Shown here: positions 16,966 to 25,803 of the stretch, one piece after another | Numbering within the stretch: position 1 is the first letter of the stretch | Layout: each line of letters opens with the position of its first letter | Source: Acidaminococcus hominis | GTDB taxonomy: Bacteria > Bacillota > Negativicutes > Acidaminococcales > Acidaminococcaceae | NCBI RefSeq assembly: GCF_900291475.1 | Contig: NZ_OLMM01000005.1 | Span: forward strand, 302,591 to 366,590 | Length of the DNA: 64,000 bases | Reading direction: 5' to 3' | The notes under the pieces: model-generated | Seen by the model: the letters and a program-made list of their open reading frames with translations, nothing else | The model's database searches: none | What the model was told of the DNA's origin: nothing | Position numbers and translations under genes: made by a program

Positions 16966-18170
16966 TGGAACCAAAGGAAAAAGAAAATCGGCCAGCTTTC
17001 GCCGGCCTAAGGGGAAACTCCCCAGAAAAAATGTTTGGGAATCTGATAACTCCCTGTTATATCCTGGACGAGGCAGCTCTCCGCCATAATGGGGAGATTT
17101 TGGCCGGCTTGGCCCAACGTACGGGGGTCCGGGTGCTGCTGGCCCAGAAAGCGTTCTCCGACTATGCCCTGTACCCGGTGCTGGCCCCGTACCTGGCCGG
17201 CACGGAAGCCAGCGGTCTTTACGAGGCCCGGCTGGGGGCGGAAGAAATGCCGGGCAAGGAAGTCCATGTATTTTGCGGCGCTTACCGGGAGGACCAGCTG
17301 GAAGAAATGCTTCGCTATGCGGACCATCTGGTGTTCAATTCTCCCCGGCAGCTGGCAGCCTTTGGCCCTCGGGCCAAAGCTGCCGGCAAAAGTGTAGGGC
17401 TGCGGATCAATCCGGAATGTTCTACCCAGGAGGGCCATGCCATTTATGATCCCTGCGCTCCCGGCAGCCGGCTGGGCACCACCCTGGAACAGTGGCAGAA
17501 GTGGATGACCCCGGACCTGGTGGACCTTTTGGACGGGCTCCATTTCCATACCCTGTGCGAACAGGATGCCGATGACCTGGAAAAGACCCTGCAAGCGGTA
17601 GATGAGAAATTTGGCTTTGTGCTGCCCCGGCTGAAGTGGCTGAATATGGGCGGGGGCCATCATATTACCCGGCCCGGCTACCATGTGGAGCAGCTGGAAA
17701 AATGCATCCGCTATGCCCAGGACAAGTGGCAGGTCCAAGTGTATCTGGAACCGGGGGAAGCCTGTGCCCTGAACGCCGGCTACCTGGCCACTCGGGTGTT
17801 GGACGTACTGGAAAACAGTGGCGTGAAGCTGGCTATTTTGGATTCCAGTGCCGCCTGCCATATGCCGGATGTACTGGAAATGCCCTACCAGCCGCCTTTG
17901 TACGGGGCCGGCAAGGCAGGGGAAAAAGCGGAAACCTGGCGGCTGGGCAGTGCAACCTGCCTGTCCGGAGATGTGGTGGGGGACTATAGCTTTGACGGGC
18001 CTTTGCAGGTAGGCGACCTGCTGCTTTTTGGGGATATGGCCATCTACACCACCTGCAAGAACAATACCTTTAACGGCATGCCCCTGCCGGATATCAACGT
18101 GCTCCGGGAAAACGGGAGCGTGGAGAATCTGAAGCATTTTGGCTACGCCGATTTTAAGATGAGATTGTAA
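16965..18170 (+). CDS. nspC: Carboxy(nor)spermidine decarboxylase
   Basis: PLP-dependent alanine-racemase-fold decarboxylase completing spermidine (or norspermidine) synthesis. 401 residues from the ATG that overlaps the preceding stop by one base. The PLP lysine is K62 in LLAQKAFSD; further marks are NPECS, LHFHTLCEQ, NMGGGHH, EPGEA and DSSAACHMPDVLE. The first 22 residues are unlike the family, and that DNA (16989-17023) contains two inverted repeats, so ATG 17031 (MFGNLITPCYILDE) may be the true start; neither has a convincing ribosome site. Last gene of the operon. Confidence 0.9.
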   Translation: MEPKEKENRPAFAGLRGNSPEKMFGNLITPCYILDEAALRHNGEILAGLAQRTGVRVLLAQKAFSDYALYPVLAPYLAGTEASGLYEARLGAEEMPGKEVHVFCGAYREDQLEEMLRYADHLVFNSPRQLAAFGPRAKAAGKSVGLRINPECSTQEGHAIYDPCAPGSRLGTTLEQWQKWMTPDLVDLLDGLHFHTLCEQDADDLEKTLQAVDEKFGFVLPRLKWLNMGGGHHITRPGYHVEQLEKCIRYAQDKWQVQVYLEPGEACALNAGYLATRVLDVLENSGVKLAILDSSAACHMPDVLEMPYQPPLYGAGKAGEKAETWRLGSATCLSGDVVGDYSFDGPLQVGDLLLFGDMAIYTTCKNNTFNGMPLPDINVLRENGSVENLKHFGYADFKMRL

Positions 18171-18182
18171 TATTTATTGTGA

Positions 18183-18216
18183 GAAGCACCGTGCTGCGGC
18201 AGGTGCTTCTTTTTTT
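18183..18216 (+). terminator. Terminator of the polyamine operon
   Basis: GAAGCACC/GGTGCTTC stem followed by seven T. Confidence 0.88.
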
Positions 18217-18263
18217 GCCCCAATCCAGGCAGTCTGCGGGTCTTGAATTTTTCCGGACGCAAT

Positions 18264-18332
18264 TTGTTCAGATTTTACAATTCTTTACAATTCCTTGTCT
18301 TTAGTTTTTACATTGTCCTGATATCTTATAGG
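18264..18332 (+). promoter_or_regulatory. Probable Pho box and promoter of the pst operon
   Basis: A tandem 10-bp repeat TTTACAATTC (18274-18293) gives two TTTACA hexamers; TTGTCT (18295-18300) and another TTTACA (18307-18312) continue the roughly 10-12 bp periodicity, like the direct TT-ACA repeats bound by PhoP in Firmicutes. A weak -10 (TATCTT or TATAGG) follows at 18322-18332, with no -35, as expected of an activated promoter. Confidence 0.55.
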
Positions 18333-18388
18333 CATACCGAAATTGTTTATAAGAGTGAAAACTAGATATTCAAGGGAGCGATGAAAAG

Positions 18389-19294
18389 ATGAATTTGAAA
18401 AGCAAATGGAAAAAATTGGCAGTAACCGCAATGGCATTGGGTATTGTGATTGGTGCAATGGGCTGCGGCTCCAGCAACAATGCTGCTACCGACAGCAAAC
18501 CGGCTGCCGTAAAGGGGAACATTACGGGTTCTGGTTCTTCCGCCCTGCTGCCTCTGGTAAAAGATGCTGCAGAAGCCTTCAAGAAAAAGAATCCGGACGT
18601 AAGCATCAGCTTGAACGCAGGTGGTTCCGGTATGGGCCTGAAACAGGTTTCTGAAGGTTCCGTAGATATGGGGAACTCCGATGTGCCGGCTAACACCAAA
18701 CTGACCAAGGAACAAGCTGACAAACTGGAAGACCATAAGATCTGCGTCATGACGGTAGCTACCATCGTGAACAAGGACATTGCTGCTACGGTAAAGAGCT
18801 TGACCAATCAGCAGCTGGCCGACATCTTCACGGCTAAAGTAACCAACTGGAAAGAAGTAGGCGGCCCGGATGAACCCATTACCCTGGTAACCCGTCCTAA
18901 GACCAGCGGTACCCGCGCTCTGTTTGCCAAATACGCTATCAACGGTGCTGAAGAAGCTTCCAACAAATCCCTGGAAACCGATAACTCCGGTCTGCTGCTG
19001 CAAAGCGTAGCCCAGAACAAAGGCGCCATCGGCTATGTAGCCCTGCCTTACCTGACCAAGAATGATACGGTTGGCACCATCGCCATCAACAACGTAGCTC
19101 CTACCCTGGAAAACACCTACAGCGGCAAGTACAATGTATGGGGTTATGAACACGTTTACACCAACAAGAGCCCGAAAGCAGCAGTGAAAGCTTTCATCGA
19201 CTACATGCTGTCTGCTGACTACGGCAAGAGAATCGAGGAACTGGGTTATGGAGTCAGCAGCAAGATGCAAGTTAAAGACACAGCTCATGAATAA
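18389..19294 (+). CDS. pstS: Phosphate-binding lipoprotein PstS
   Basis: Extracytoplasmic phosphate receptor of the high-affinity ABC importer. 301 residues with a lipoprotein signal peptide (GAMGC, lipidated C26). The phosphate-binding Ser/Thr/Arg segments are visible: GSGSSALLPL near the start of the mature protein, AGGSGMGLKQ and RPKTSGTRALF. The ribosome site is AAGGGAGCG. First gene of pstSCAB-phoU. Confidence 0.95.
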   Translation: MNLKSKWKKLAVTAMALGIVIGAMGCGSSNNAATDSKPAAVKGNITGSGSSALLPLVKDAAEAFKKKNPDVSISLNAGGSGMGLKQVSEGSVDMGNSDVPANTKLTKEQADKLEDHKICVMTVATIVNKDIAATVKSLTNQQLADIFTAKVTNWKEVGGPDEPITLVTRPKTSGTRALFAKYAINGAEEASNKSLETDNSGLLLQSVAQNKGAIGYVALPYLTKNDTVGTIAINNVAPTLENTYSGKYNVWGYEHVYTNKSPKAAVKAFIDYMLSADYGKRIEELGYGVSSKMQVKDTAHE

Positions 19295-20219
19295 TGAAAA
19301 AGCAGTACAAAGCAACAACTTAATACAGGTGCACCGTCAGGAAAAGATCTCCCAGGCCTTCATTGTGGCCTGTGGGATCGGGGCGGCTCTCCTGCCTTTC
19401 CTGATGGCCGCTTTCCTTCTTGTGAAGGGAAGCGGTACCTTTTGGGAATTTCACCATAGCGTGTTTGAATTCCTGTTTTCTCCTGTTTGGAGTCCCAGCG
19501 ACAGCATGGAAGGGGGCGGACAGGTAGGGGCGGCCATGTTTATTGCCGGCTCCCTGGTGACCTGCCTCCTGTCCCTGGTGTTTGCCCTGCCGGTGAGCCT
19601 GACGGCGGCCATCTATATGTCGGAAATGGCAACGCCTGCCCAACAGCGCTTCCTGCGCCCCATTGTGGAACTGTTTACCGGTATTCCTTCCGTTATCTAC
19701 GGCTGGATCGGCCTTACCGTACTAGTACCCTTCCTGCGGCAGATTTTCCCCATGCCCTTTGGCTTTTCCGTACTGGCGGCTTCTCTGGTACTGGCCGTCA
19801 TGATTTTCCCGGTAATCACCACCATGGCCGCAGATGCCATGCTGGCAGTGCCTAAAACCTGGCGGGACGCTTCCTATGGCTTGGGGGCTACCCGGTGGGA
19901 AACCATTCGGCAGGTAATTCTGCCGGCGGCCCACAGAGGCATTTTTACCGGTATTGTACTGGGTATGGCCCGGGCTTTGGGTGAAGCTCTGGCAGTGGCC
20001 ATGGTAATCGGCCAGATGAAGCGTTTCCCCACCTCCCTGTTTATGCCGGCCAGCACTATGACCACGGTGATTGCCAACGACATGGGCGGGGCCATGGAGG
20101 GCGGCGAATACAGTGCAGCCCTGTGGGCGCTGGCACTGCTCTTGTTCCTGCTGTCCTTCCTGTTAATCTTTATGATCCATAATATGCGGCTGGGTTCCAG
20201 CCCGGCAAAGGAGGCCTAA
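19287..20219 (+). CDS. pstC: Phosphate ABC transporter permease PstC
   Basis: Inner-membrane permease with about six membrane segments, 310 residues from ATG 19287. The binding-protein-dependent transport loop is visible (TWRDASYGLGATRWETI followed by GIVLGMARALGEALA). The start overlaps pstS by 8 bases, consistent with coupled translation; an upstream in-frame codon (19248) would reach far into pstS. Confidence 0.95.
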   Translation: MNNEKAVQSNNLIQVHRQEKISQAFIVACGIGAALLPFLMAAFLLVKGSGTFWEFHHSVFEFLFSPVWSPSDSMEGGGQVGAAMFIAGSLVTCLLSLVFALPVSLTAAIYMSEMATPAQQRFLRPIVELFTGIPSVIYGWIGLTVLVPFLRQIFPMPFGFSVLAASLVLAVMIFPVITTMAADAMLAVPKTWRDASYGLGATRWETIRQVILPAAHRGIFTGIVLGMARALGEALAVAMVIGQMKRFPTSLFMPASTMTTVIANDMGGAMEGGEYSAALWALALLLFLLSFLLIFMIHNMRLGSSPAKEA

Positions 20220-20221
20220 GC

Positions 20222-21094
20222 ATGAACGGTTTAGCACGCAAGAAAATGATGAACCGGATTATGAGCGGCATCTTTACGGCCGGTGCGGTGGGAGCCTCCC
20301 TGCTGCTGTTTGCCTTTATCCTGTTTGTGGTAGGCCAGGGCGTTTCCTTTGTAAACCTGCGGATTCTCCACAGCATTCAGGATATGTTCTTCAACACCCT
20401 GTACCTGGTATTCCTGGCCCTGGTTTTCAGTGCCCTCTGGGGGATTCCCGCCGGGGTTTACCTGTCAGAATACGCCCAGGAAGGCCGTTTGACCAACTGG
20501 GTAAGAATGGCGGTGGAAACCCTGTCTTCCCTGCCTTCCATTGTGGTCGGTTTGTTCGGCTACCTGGTTTTTATTGTGATGACCGGTTCCCAGTGGAACC
20601 TGATGGCGGGCGCCCTGTCCGTATCCATCTTGACCCTGCCCCTGATGACTTCCGTAACAGAGAACGCTTTGCGGGATCTGCCACCGGAATATACTCTGGG
20701 CAGCTTGGGTTTAGGGGCTTCCAAATGGCAGACCATTTGGAACGTGCTGCTGCCAGCCTGTCTGCCCCGGATTATGACCGGGCTGATTCTGGCTGCTGGC
20801 CGTGGCTTCGGGGAAGCAGCCGCCCTGATGTTTACCGCAGGGATGTCTACGGATATTGATTGGAGCAACTGGGACCTGGCTTCCAGTACCTGCCCCTTGA
20901 ACCCCTTCCGTCCTGGGGAAACCCTGGCCCTCCATGTGTGGGTTATGAGAACGGAAGCTTTAAGCCCGGATGCGGCTCAGATTGCCGGGGTAACTTCCGC
21001 CATTCTGATGACTGCAGTTGTTGTATTTAATGTTCTGGCCCGGTATGTCAGCTGGCGCCTGGAAAAGAAGATGGAGGGTGTCACCAATGACTGA
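20222..21094 (+). CDS. pstA: Phosphate ABC transporter permease PstA
   Basis: Second permease subunit, 290 residues, about six membrane segments. The EAA-type loop reads [17 protein letters not shown] with [15 protein letters not shown]. It begins 2 bases after the pstC stop with AAAGGAGG inside the end of pstC as ribosome site. Confidence 0.95.
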   Translation: MNGLARKKMMNRIMSGIFTAGAVGASLLLFAFILFVVGQGVSFVNLRILHSIQDMFFNTLYLVFLALVFSALWGIPAGVYLSEYAQEGRLTNWVRMAVETLSSLPSIVVGLFGYLVFIVMTGSQWNLMAGALSVSILTLPLMTSVTENALRDLPPEYTLGSLGLGASKWQTIWNVLLPACLPRIMTGLILAAGRGFGEAAALMFTAGMSTDIDWSNWDLASSTCPLNPFRPGETLALHVWVMRTEALSPDAAQIAGVTSAILMTAVVVFNVLARYVSWRLEKKMEGVTND

Positions 21095-21872
21095 TAACCA
21101 GAAGCCAGCAGCTTCTGCTGCTGACCTGATTTTTGATATCCAGCACCTGGATTTGTACTACGGCGCTCACCAGGCTCTGAAAGATATCAATATGCAAGTA
21201 AAGAAAAATGAGATTACGGCCCTGATTGGGCCTTCCGGCTGCGGCAAATCCACCCTGCTGAAAACCCTGAATCGGATGAACGACTGGGTTTCCGGCTGCC
21301 GGGTGGAAGGTACCATCTTGTTTGAAGGCAAGGATATCTTTAAGGAAGTGGATCCCCTGGCCCTGCGTTACCGGGTGGGTATGGTATTCCAGCAGCCTTC
21401 CCCGTTCCCCAAAAGCATTTTTGACAACGTGGCCTACGGGCCTCGGGTGCAGGGTATCAACAACAAAGCCCAGCTGGCGGAGATTGTGGAACGCAGCCTG
21501 CGGCAGGCTGCCATTTGGGATGAACTGAAGGACCGCCTGGACAAAAGTGCCCTGGGTCTGTCCGGCGGGCAGCAGCAGAGATTGTGCATTGCCCGTACTT
21601 TGGCAGCCCAGCCGTCCGTAATCTTAATGGACGAACCAACTTCTGCCCTGGATCCTATTTCCACCCAGAAAATCGAAGATTTGGCCTTGGAGTTGAAAAA
21701 AGACTATACGATCGTTATTGTGACGCATAATATGCAGCAAGCCAGTCGTATTTCTGACAAAACCGGTTTCTTCTTCTTGGGAGAACTGGTGGAATTCAAC
21801 GACACGGAAACGCTATTTACGAATCCCAGCGAACCCAGAACAGAGTCCTATATTACGGGCCGGTTCGGCTGA
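21087..21872 (+). CDS. pstB: Phosphate ABC transporter ATPase PstB
   Basis: ATP-hydrolysing subunit of the phosphate importer, 261 residues. Walker [10 protein letters not shown] (48-56), signature LSGGQQQRL, Walker [14 protein letters not shown] and the switch histidine in [11 protein letters not shown] 21087 overlaps pstA by 8 bases and follows GGAGGG (21073-21078). Confidence 0.97.
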   Translation: MTDNQKPAASAADLIFDIQHLDLYYGAHQALKDINMQVKKNEITALIGPSGCGKSTLLKTLNRMNDWVSGCRVEGTILFEGKDIFKEVDPLALRYRVGMVFQQPSPFPKSIFDNVAYGPRVQGINNKAQLAEIVERSLRQAAIWDELKDRLDKSALGLSGGQQQRLCIARTLAAQPSVILMDEPTSALDPISTQKIEDLALELKKDYTIVIVTHNMQQASRISDKTGFFFLGELVEFNDTETLFTNPSEPRTESYITGRFG

Positions 21873-21882
21873 GAAAGGGGTC

Positions 21883-22551
21883 ATGATGAGAGACGCATAC
21901 GTACGGTCTTTAAACGAAATTATGGAAAGTGTCCGGGTGCTGATCGATGCTTTGGAAGAAGCTTTGAACAATACCCGCCGTGCCCTGTTTACCCAGGATA
22001 TTGACCTGGCCCGGCAGGTACGGGATGGGGACGGAAAATTTGATGATATGATCCGCACCATTATGCGGCATGATTTGACCATCCAGGTGCTGCAATCCCC
22101 GGTGGCCAATGATTGGCGGAATTTGGTGGGTACTTTCCGGGTACTCAGCGAATTGGAGCGGATTGCGGACCACTGCTCCGATATTGCTACCTATACGGTG
22201 CGCATTTTGGAACGGAATCCCAAGGTAAAGCCACCCGAAGGCTTTGCCGAAATGTACGCCGACATGCAGTCCCTGCTGGAGGAAAGTTTCCGCTGCTATC
22301 TCCAGGGAGACGATGAAAAAGCCCAGTATATTGGGGACCAGGATGATGTGGTGGATGCGGACTTTGAACGTCTGTTGCCTGTGATGATGGACCTGATCCG
22401 GGAAAATCCCGATCTGGTGGCCTCCTATGTGGACTACGTGCTGATCCTCAAGTACATGGAACGGACTGCGGACCATGGCACCAATATTGGCAACTGGGTC
22501 GTATACCAGAAACGGAACCTGTTAAAAGGGGACCGTCCGGATAAGGATTAA
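21883..22551 (+). CDS. phoU: Phosphate signalling protein PhoU
   Basis: Cytoplasmic helical protein linking the Pst importer to the PhoR sensor kinase. 222 residues in two repeated three-helix PhoU domains with the metal-binding patterns ELERIADHCSDIA and KYMERTADHGTNIG. Two adjacent ATGs (21883, 21886) are possible; AAGGGG (21875-21880) gives better spacing to the second. No phoP/phoR pair is in the window. Confidence 0.95.
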   Translation: MMRDAYVRSLNEIMESVRVLIDALEEALNNTRRALFTQDIDLARQVRDGDGKFDDMIRTIMRHDLTIQVLQSPVANDWRNLVGTFRVLSELERIADHCSDIATYTVRILERNPKVKPPEGFAEMYADMQSLLEESFRCYLQGDDEKAQYIGDQDDVVDADFERLLPVMMDLIRENPDLVASYVDYVLILKYMERTADHGTNIGNWVVYQKRNLLKGDRPDKD

Positions 22552-22563
22552 GGAATCAATAAG

Positions 22564-22598
22564 AAACCGAGTGGGCATGGGCTCACCCGGTTTTTTGT
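22564..22598 (+). terminator. Terminator of pst-phoU
   Basis: AACCG-GTG pairs with CAC-CGGTT across a short loop, followed by TTTTTT. Confidence 0.75.
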
Positions 22599-22635
22599 TA
22601 TGTGGCAAAAGATATGGAAAGCCTGTGAATACGAT

Positions 22636-22703
22636 AAATTTGGTCAAATTTGACACAAATTATACATACTCTTGATTTTAATATGACAAAGTTTTTGTAT
22701 GCT
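22636..22703 (+). promoter_or_regulatory. Pho box and promoter of the alkaline phosphatase gene
   Basis: Four hexamers at an exact 11-bp period: TTGACA (22650), TATACA (22661), TTGATT (22672) and ATGACA (22683), each separated by 5 bp, as in Firmicute PhoP boxes. A -10-like TATGCT follows at 22698-22703 without a usable -35. An additional perfect inverted repeat AAATTTG-GT-CAAATTT lies at 22636-22651. Confidence 0.65.
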
Positions 22704-22778
22704 ATTCCCGTAGAAAAAATCAAACAGAACGCTTACGCCCTTCCCTGGAAGGGCGCTCAAGTTCAGGAGGTATGGTTT

Positions 22779-24644
22779 ATGAAGAACAAATGGCTGCAGC
22801 GGGCGATTCTCACCGTGATTGCAGGGGGCTCTCTCATGGGCTTCCAAATGCCGGCAGATGCGGCGCAGATCCGGATTCTGCCTGTGGACACTGCCAAGTT
22901 TTGGGCAGGTGCCAAATTTGATTTTGATGTGGAAGTATCCCAAGCGGATCAGCTGAAGAATGTGGCAGTTACGGTCAATGGCCAGCCTGCAGACAAGTTC
23001 TTTGGCAAGTCCCTGGAAAAGAAGGACCTGGGCAACGGTGTCACCTCTTACCGGGCCAATCAGGTTTCTTTCCCCAAAACTGGTACCTATGCCATTAAGG
23101 TAACGGCACAGGACAGCCTGGGCAACAGTGTTTCCTCCGCCGGTTATACCGTGGTGAACGAAAAGGCTCCCAAACGGGCCAAAAACGTTATCCTGTTCGT
23201 GGGTGATGGTATGTCCCTGCAAGCGCGGGAAATCGCCAGAATCCTGTCCAAGGGCATGACCAACGGCAAGTACAATGACCTGCTGGCCATGGAAAAACTG
23301 GACCACAATGCCATTATTACCACCAGCGGCTATGACTCCCTGGTAACCGACAGCGCCAACTCCGCTTCCGCTTATGCCACCGGCCATAAATCCGTAGTCA
23401 ACGCTATGGGCGTTTACGAAGATTCCACCAAGGATCCCTTTGATGATCCCAAGGTGGAAAATATCTCCGAAATCGTGAAACGGACCCGTGGAATGTCCGT
23501 GGGCATCATCACCCAGGCAGAATCCACCGATGCTACGCCGGCTGCCATGATTGGCCATACCCGCCGGCGTGCCAACCAGGACTTCCTGGCCAAGAGCTAC
23601 CTGGACGCCTACCATCGTCCTGACGTCATCATGGGCGGCGGTTCTTCCCGTTACCTGCCCCAGTCCACCCCCGGCTCCAAACGGAAGGACCAGGACAACA
23701 TTATTCAAGACTTTAAAGATTTGGGCTACACCTTTGCCGGTACTGCCACGGAGATGAAAAATGCTCCCAGCGACAAGCCCCTGCTGGGCCTGTACCATAC
23801 CAGCACCATGAATGTGTACCTGGACCGGGAAATGTTGAAGGATCCTTCTGTACTGAAGGGCTTCACGGACCAGCCCAATCTGATGGATATGACCAAAAAG
23901 TCCCTGGACATCTTGTCCAAGAACCCCAACGGTTTCTTTGCCATGATTGAAGGGGCTTCCATCGATAAGCAGCTCCACGTCATGGATTGGCAGAGAGCCG
24001 CCTACGATACCATTGAATTCGATAAAGCCATCGAATATGCGGAAAAATGGAACAAGGAACACGGCAACGATACCCTGATTATCGTGCTGGCTGACCATGC
24101 CCATGGGGTTTCCATCAGCGGTACCTACCATGAACACGATGGCAAGAAGGGCACGGAAGCCGTTCGGGTATACCAGAACTCCGTATTCCCCACCTTCGAA
24201 GACAAGGATAAGGATGGGTTCCCGGATAATCCGGATCCGGATGTTACCTTGGCTGTGCAGTACGCCAACCATCCTGAATACTACTCCAACTACCACTTTA
24301 TGAAGAAACCCACCCCGCCGGCCCTGTCCGTAACGGAAACCAAACAGGAACAAAGCACCATCGGCGACAAAGTGGAATTCCATCAAGTGACCACCAGCAG
24401 CTCCAAGGCCAACCCGGCCCGTATTCATCAGGGAGACCCTGTACAGCTGATGCCGGCCAATACGCCTAAGGACGATCCCCAGGAATGCCATAGTGCAGAT
24501 GACATCCTGCTGAACGCCGGCGGCCCCGGTTCCGAATACTTCAAGGGTACCATGGATAATACCGAAGTATTCTTTGGCATGCTGCGCGCCCTGGGCATTG
24601 ATGCCAACCAAACTAAAGTGGATTACAGCAAGGTGAAGAAATAA
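22779..24644 (+). CDS. phoA: Alkaline phosphatase, secreted, with N-terminal beta domain
   Basis: Periplasmic Zn/Mg phosphomonoesterase that releases phosphate under starvation. 621 residues: signal peptide (1-28, cleavage near ADA), an Ig-like beta domain (about 32-128), then the catalytic domain with FVGDGMS (metal ligand D143), the nucleophile in TDSANSASAYATG (D191, S192), D and H ligands in SIDKQLH and LADHAHG. ATG 22779 follows CAGGAGG (22764-22770). The extra N-terminal domain and an inserted C-terminal region make it longer than E. coli PhoA (about 470). Confidence 0.93.
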   Translation: MKNKWLQRAILTVIAGGSLMGFQMPADAAQIRILPVDTAKFWAGAKFDFDVEVSQADQLKNVAVTVNGQPADKFFGKSLEKKDLGNGVTSYRANQVSFPKTGTYAIKVTAQDSLGNSVSSAGYTVVNEKAPKRAKNVILFVGDGMSLQAREIARILSKGMTNGKYNDLLAMEKLDHNAIITTSGYDSLVTDSANSASAYATGHKSVVNAMGVYEDSTKDPFDDPKVENISEIVKRTRGMSVGIITQAESTDATPAAMIGHTRRRANQDFLAKSYLDAYHRPDVIMGGGSSRYLPQSTPGSKRKDQDNIIQDFKDLGYTFAGTATEMKNAPSDKPLLGLYHTSTMNVYLDREMLKDPSVLKGFTDQPNLMDMTKKSLDILSKNPNGFFAMIEGASIDKQLHVMDWQRAAYDTIEFDKAIEYAEKWNKEHGNDTLIIVLADHAHGVSISGTYHEHDGKKGTEAVRVYQNSVFPTFEDKDKDGFPDNPDPDVTLAVQYANHPEYYSNYHFMKKPTPPALSVTETKQEQSTIGDKVEFHQVTTSSSKANPARIHQGDPVQLMPANTPKDDPQECHSADDILLNAGGPGSEYFKGTMDNTEVFFGMLRALGIDANQTKVDYSKVKK

Positions 24645-24645
24645 G

Positions 24646-25080
24646 ATGAAGTGGCTGAGAAAAGGCCTGCTCTGCCTGTGTCTGGTATTCGCTTTTGCGG
24701 TGCCGGCACTGGCAGCAGACTTAGCTTTCGATGAATTGTACAGCGGCTATTCTTCGGAGGGCTTGGCTTTTTCAGAGAAAACCCGGTCCCTGGAGGGATC
24801 TACTGTGACCATGACAGGGTACATGGCACCGCCGCTGACCCCGACCATCCGTTTCTTTGTCCTGACCGCTGTTCCCATGTCGGTCTGTCCGTTCTGCTCC
24901 AGTGATGCAGATTGGCCCAACGACATTGTGGTGGTGAAATTGTCTTCACCGGTAACGGCACTTCCTTACGATGCCCCCATTACCGTAACGGGGACCTTGG
25001 AACTGGGCAGTGCAGTCGATGAAGAAACAGGGTTTGTGAGCCAGCTGAGAATCGATGCAGATTCAGTAAGCGAGGACTAA
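24646..25080 (+). CDS. Secreted DUF3299-like small protein
   Basis: 144 residues: signal peptide (1-23, cleavage after ALA), then an OB-fold-like pattern with VTMTGYMAPPL, FFVLTAVPMSVCPFC and PITVTGTLELG. C81 and C84 form a CxxC that could bind metal or be redox active. It resembles the DUF3299 proteins that accompany zinc-responsive ABC transporters in Gram-negative bacteria; that match is from memory of the family and moderate. It starts 2 bases after phoA, so it should be co-transcribed with it, and a strong terminator follows before the ABC transporter genes. Confidence 0.7.
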   Translation: MKWLRKGLLCLCLVFAFAVPALAADLAFDELYSGYSSEGLAFSEKTRSLEGSTVTMTGYMAPPLTPTIRFFVLTAVPMSVCPFCSSDADWPNDIVVVKLSSPVTALPYDAPITVTGTLELGSAVDEETGFVSQLRIDADSVSED

Positions 25081-25084
25081 AAAA

Positions 25085-25121
25085 CGGAGCTGCTGCAGCT
25101 TTTGCAGCAGCTCCGCTTTTT
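25085..25121 (+). terminator. Strong intrinsic terminator inside the phoA-ABC cluster
   Basis: 13-bp stem CGGAGCTGCTGCA/TGCAGCAGCTCCG followed by T-rich sequence, only 23 bases before the ATPase start. Confidence 0.88.
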
Positions 25122-25143
25122 GTCCGGGTAAAAAGGAGAACAA

Positions 25144-25803
25144 ATGATTGAAATCCAGAACCTAATTTGTGATTACAAGGACGGTGATGGGCAGGTGGTC
25201 CGGGGAGTGACCTTGCCCTCCTTCCAGCTGAGAACGGGGGAAGCCTGTGCGGTAACTGGTCCTTCGGGCAGCGGCAAATCTACGCTGTTTCATTGTTTGG
25301 CCGGTATTCTGACGCCAACCCAAGGGGAAATTACCATCGATGGGGTAAAACTGGGGCAGCTATCGGATCAGGAACGGGCCAAATGGCGGGCCCAAAATTT
25401 GGGGTATGTATTTCAGGAAGCAAAGCTCCTGCCTTTTCTCACCATTGAAGAAAACATCAAATTATCTGCTTCTCTGGCAGGAAGAAACGTGGACAGTCAG
25501 GAAGTGGAAAAACGTCTTTCCCAGGTAGGGCTTTCCGGGTATGGGAGCCGCAGACCGGAACAACTGAGCGGCGGGGAACGGCAGCGGGCTGCTTTTGTTC
25601 GGGCCATGATCCGCCGGCCCAAACTGCTTCTGGCCGATGAACCAACAGCCAGTCTGGATGCCGCCAACAGTCAGCGGCTGCTGGAACTGCTTTTGGTATA
25701 CCAAAACGAGTCTGGCTGTATGCTGCTTTGTGCCAGCCATGACCAGACGGTGCAAAACCGGTTTCATAAGAAACTGGAGCTGCATAAGGAGGCGGTACGA
25801 TGA
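25144..25803 (+). CDS. ABC transporter ATPase (LolD/MacB type)
   Basis: 219-residue ATPase with Walker A GPSGSGKST (39-47), signature LSGGERQ (141-147) and Walker B LLLADEPTASLD (161-172). It is of the LolD/MacB/FtsE class, which works with FtsX-like permeases and is mechanotransmissive rather than a classic importer. The start follows AAAAGGAG. The permease gene overlaps its stop (ATGA). Confidence 0.9.
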   Translation: MIEIQNLICDYKDGDGQVVRGVTLPSFQLRTGEACAVTGPSGSGKSTLFHCLAGILTPTQGEITIDGVKLGQLSDQERAKWRAQNLGYVFQEAKLLPFLTIEENIKLSASLAGRNVDSQEVEKRLSQVGLSGYGSRRPEQLSGGERQRAAFVRAMIRRPKLLLADEPTASLDAANSQRLLELLLVYQNESGCMLLCASHDQTVQNRFHKKLELHKEAVR

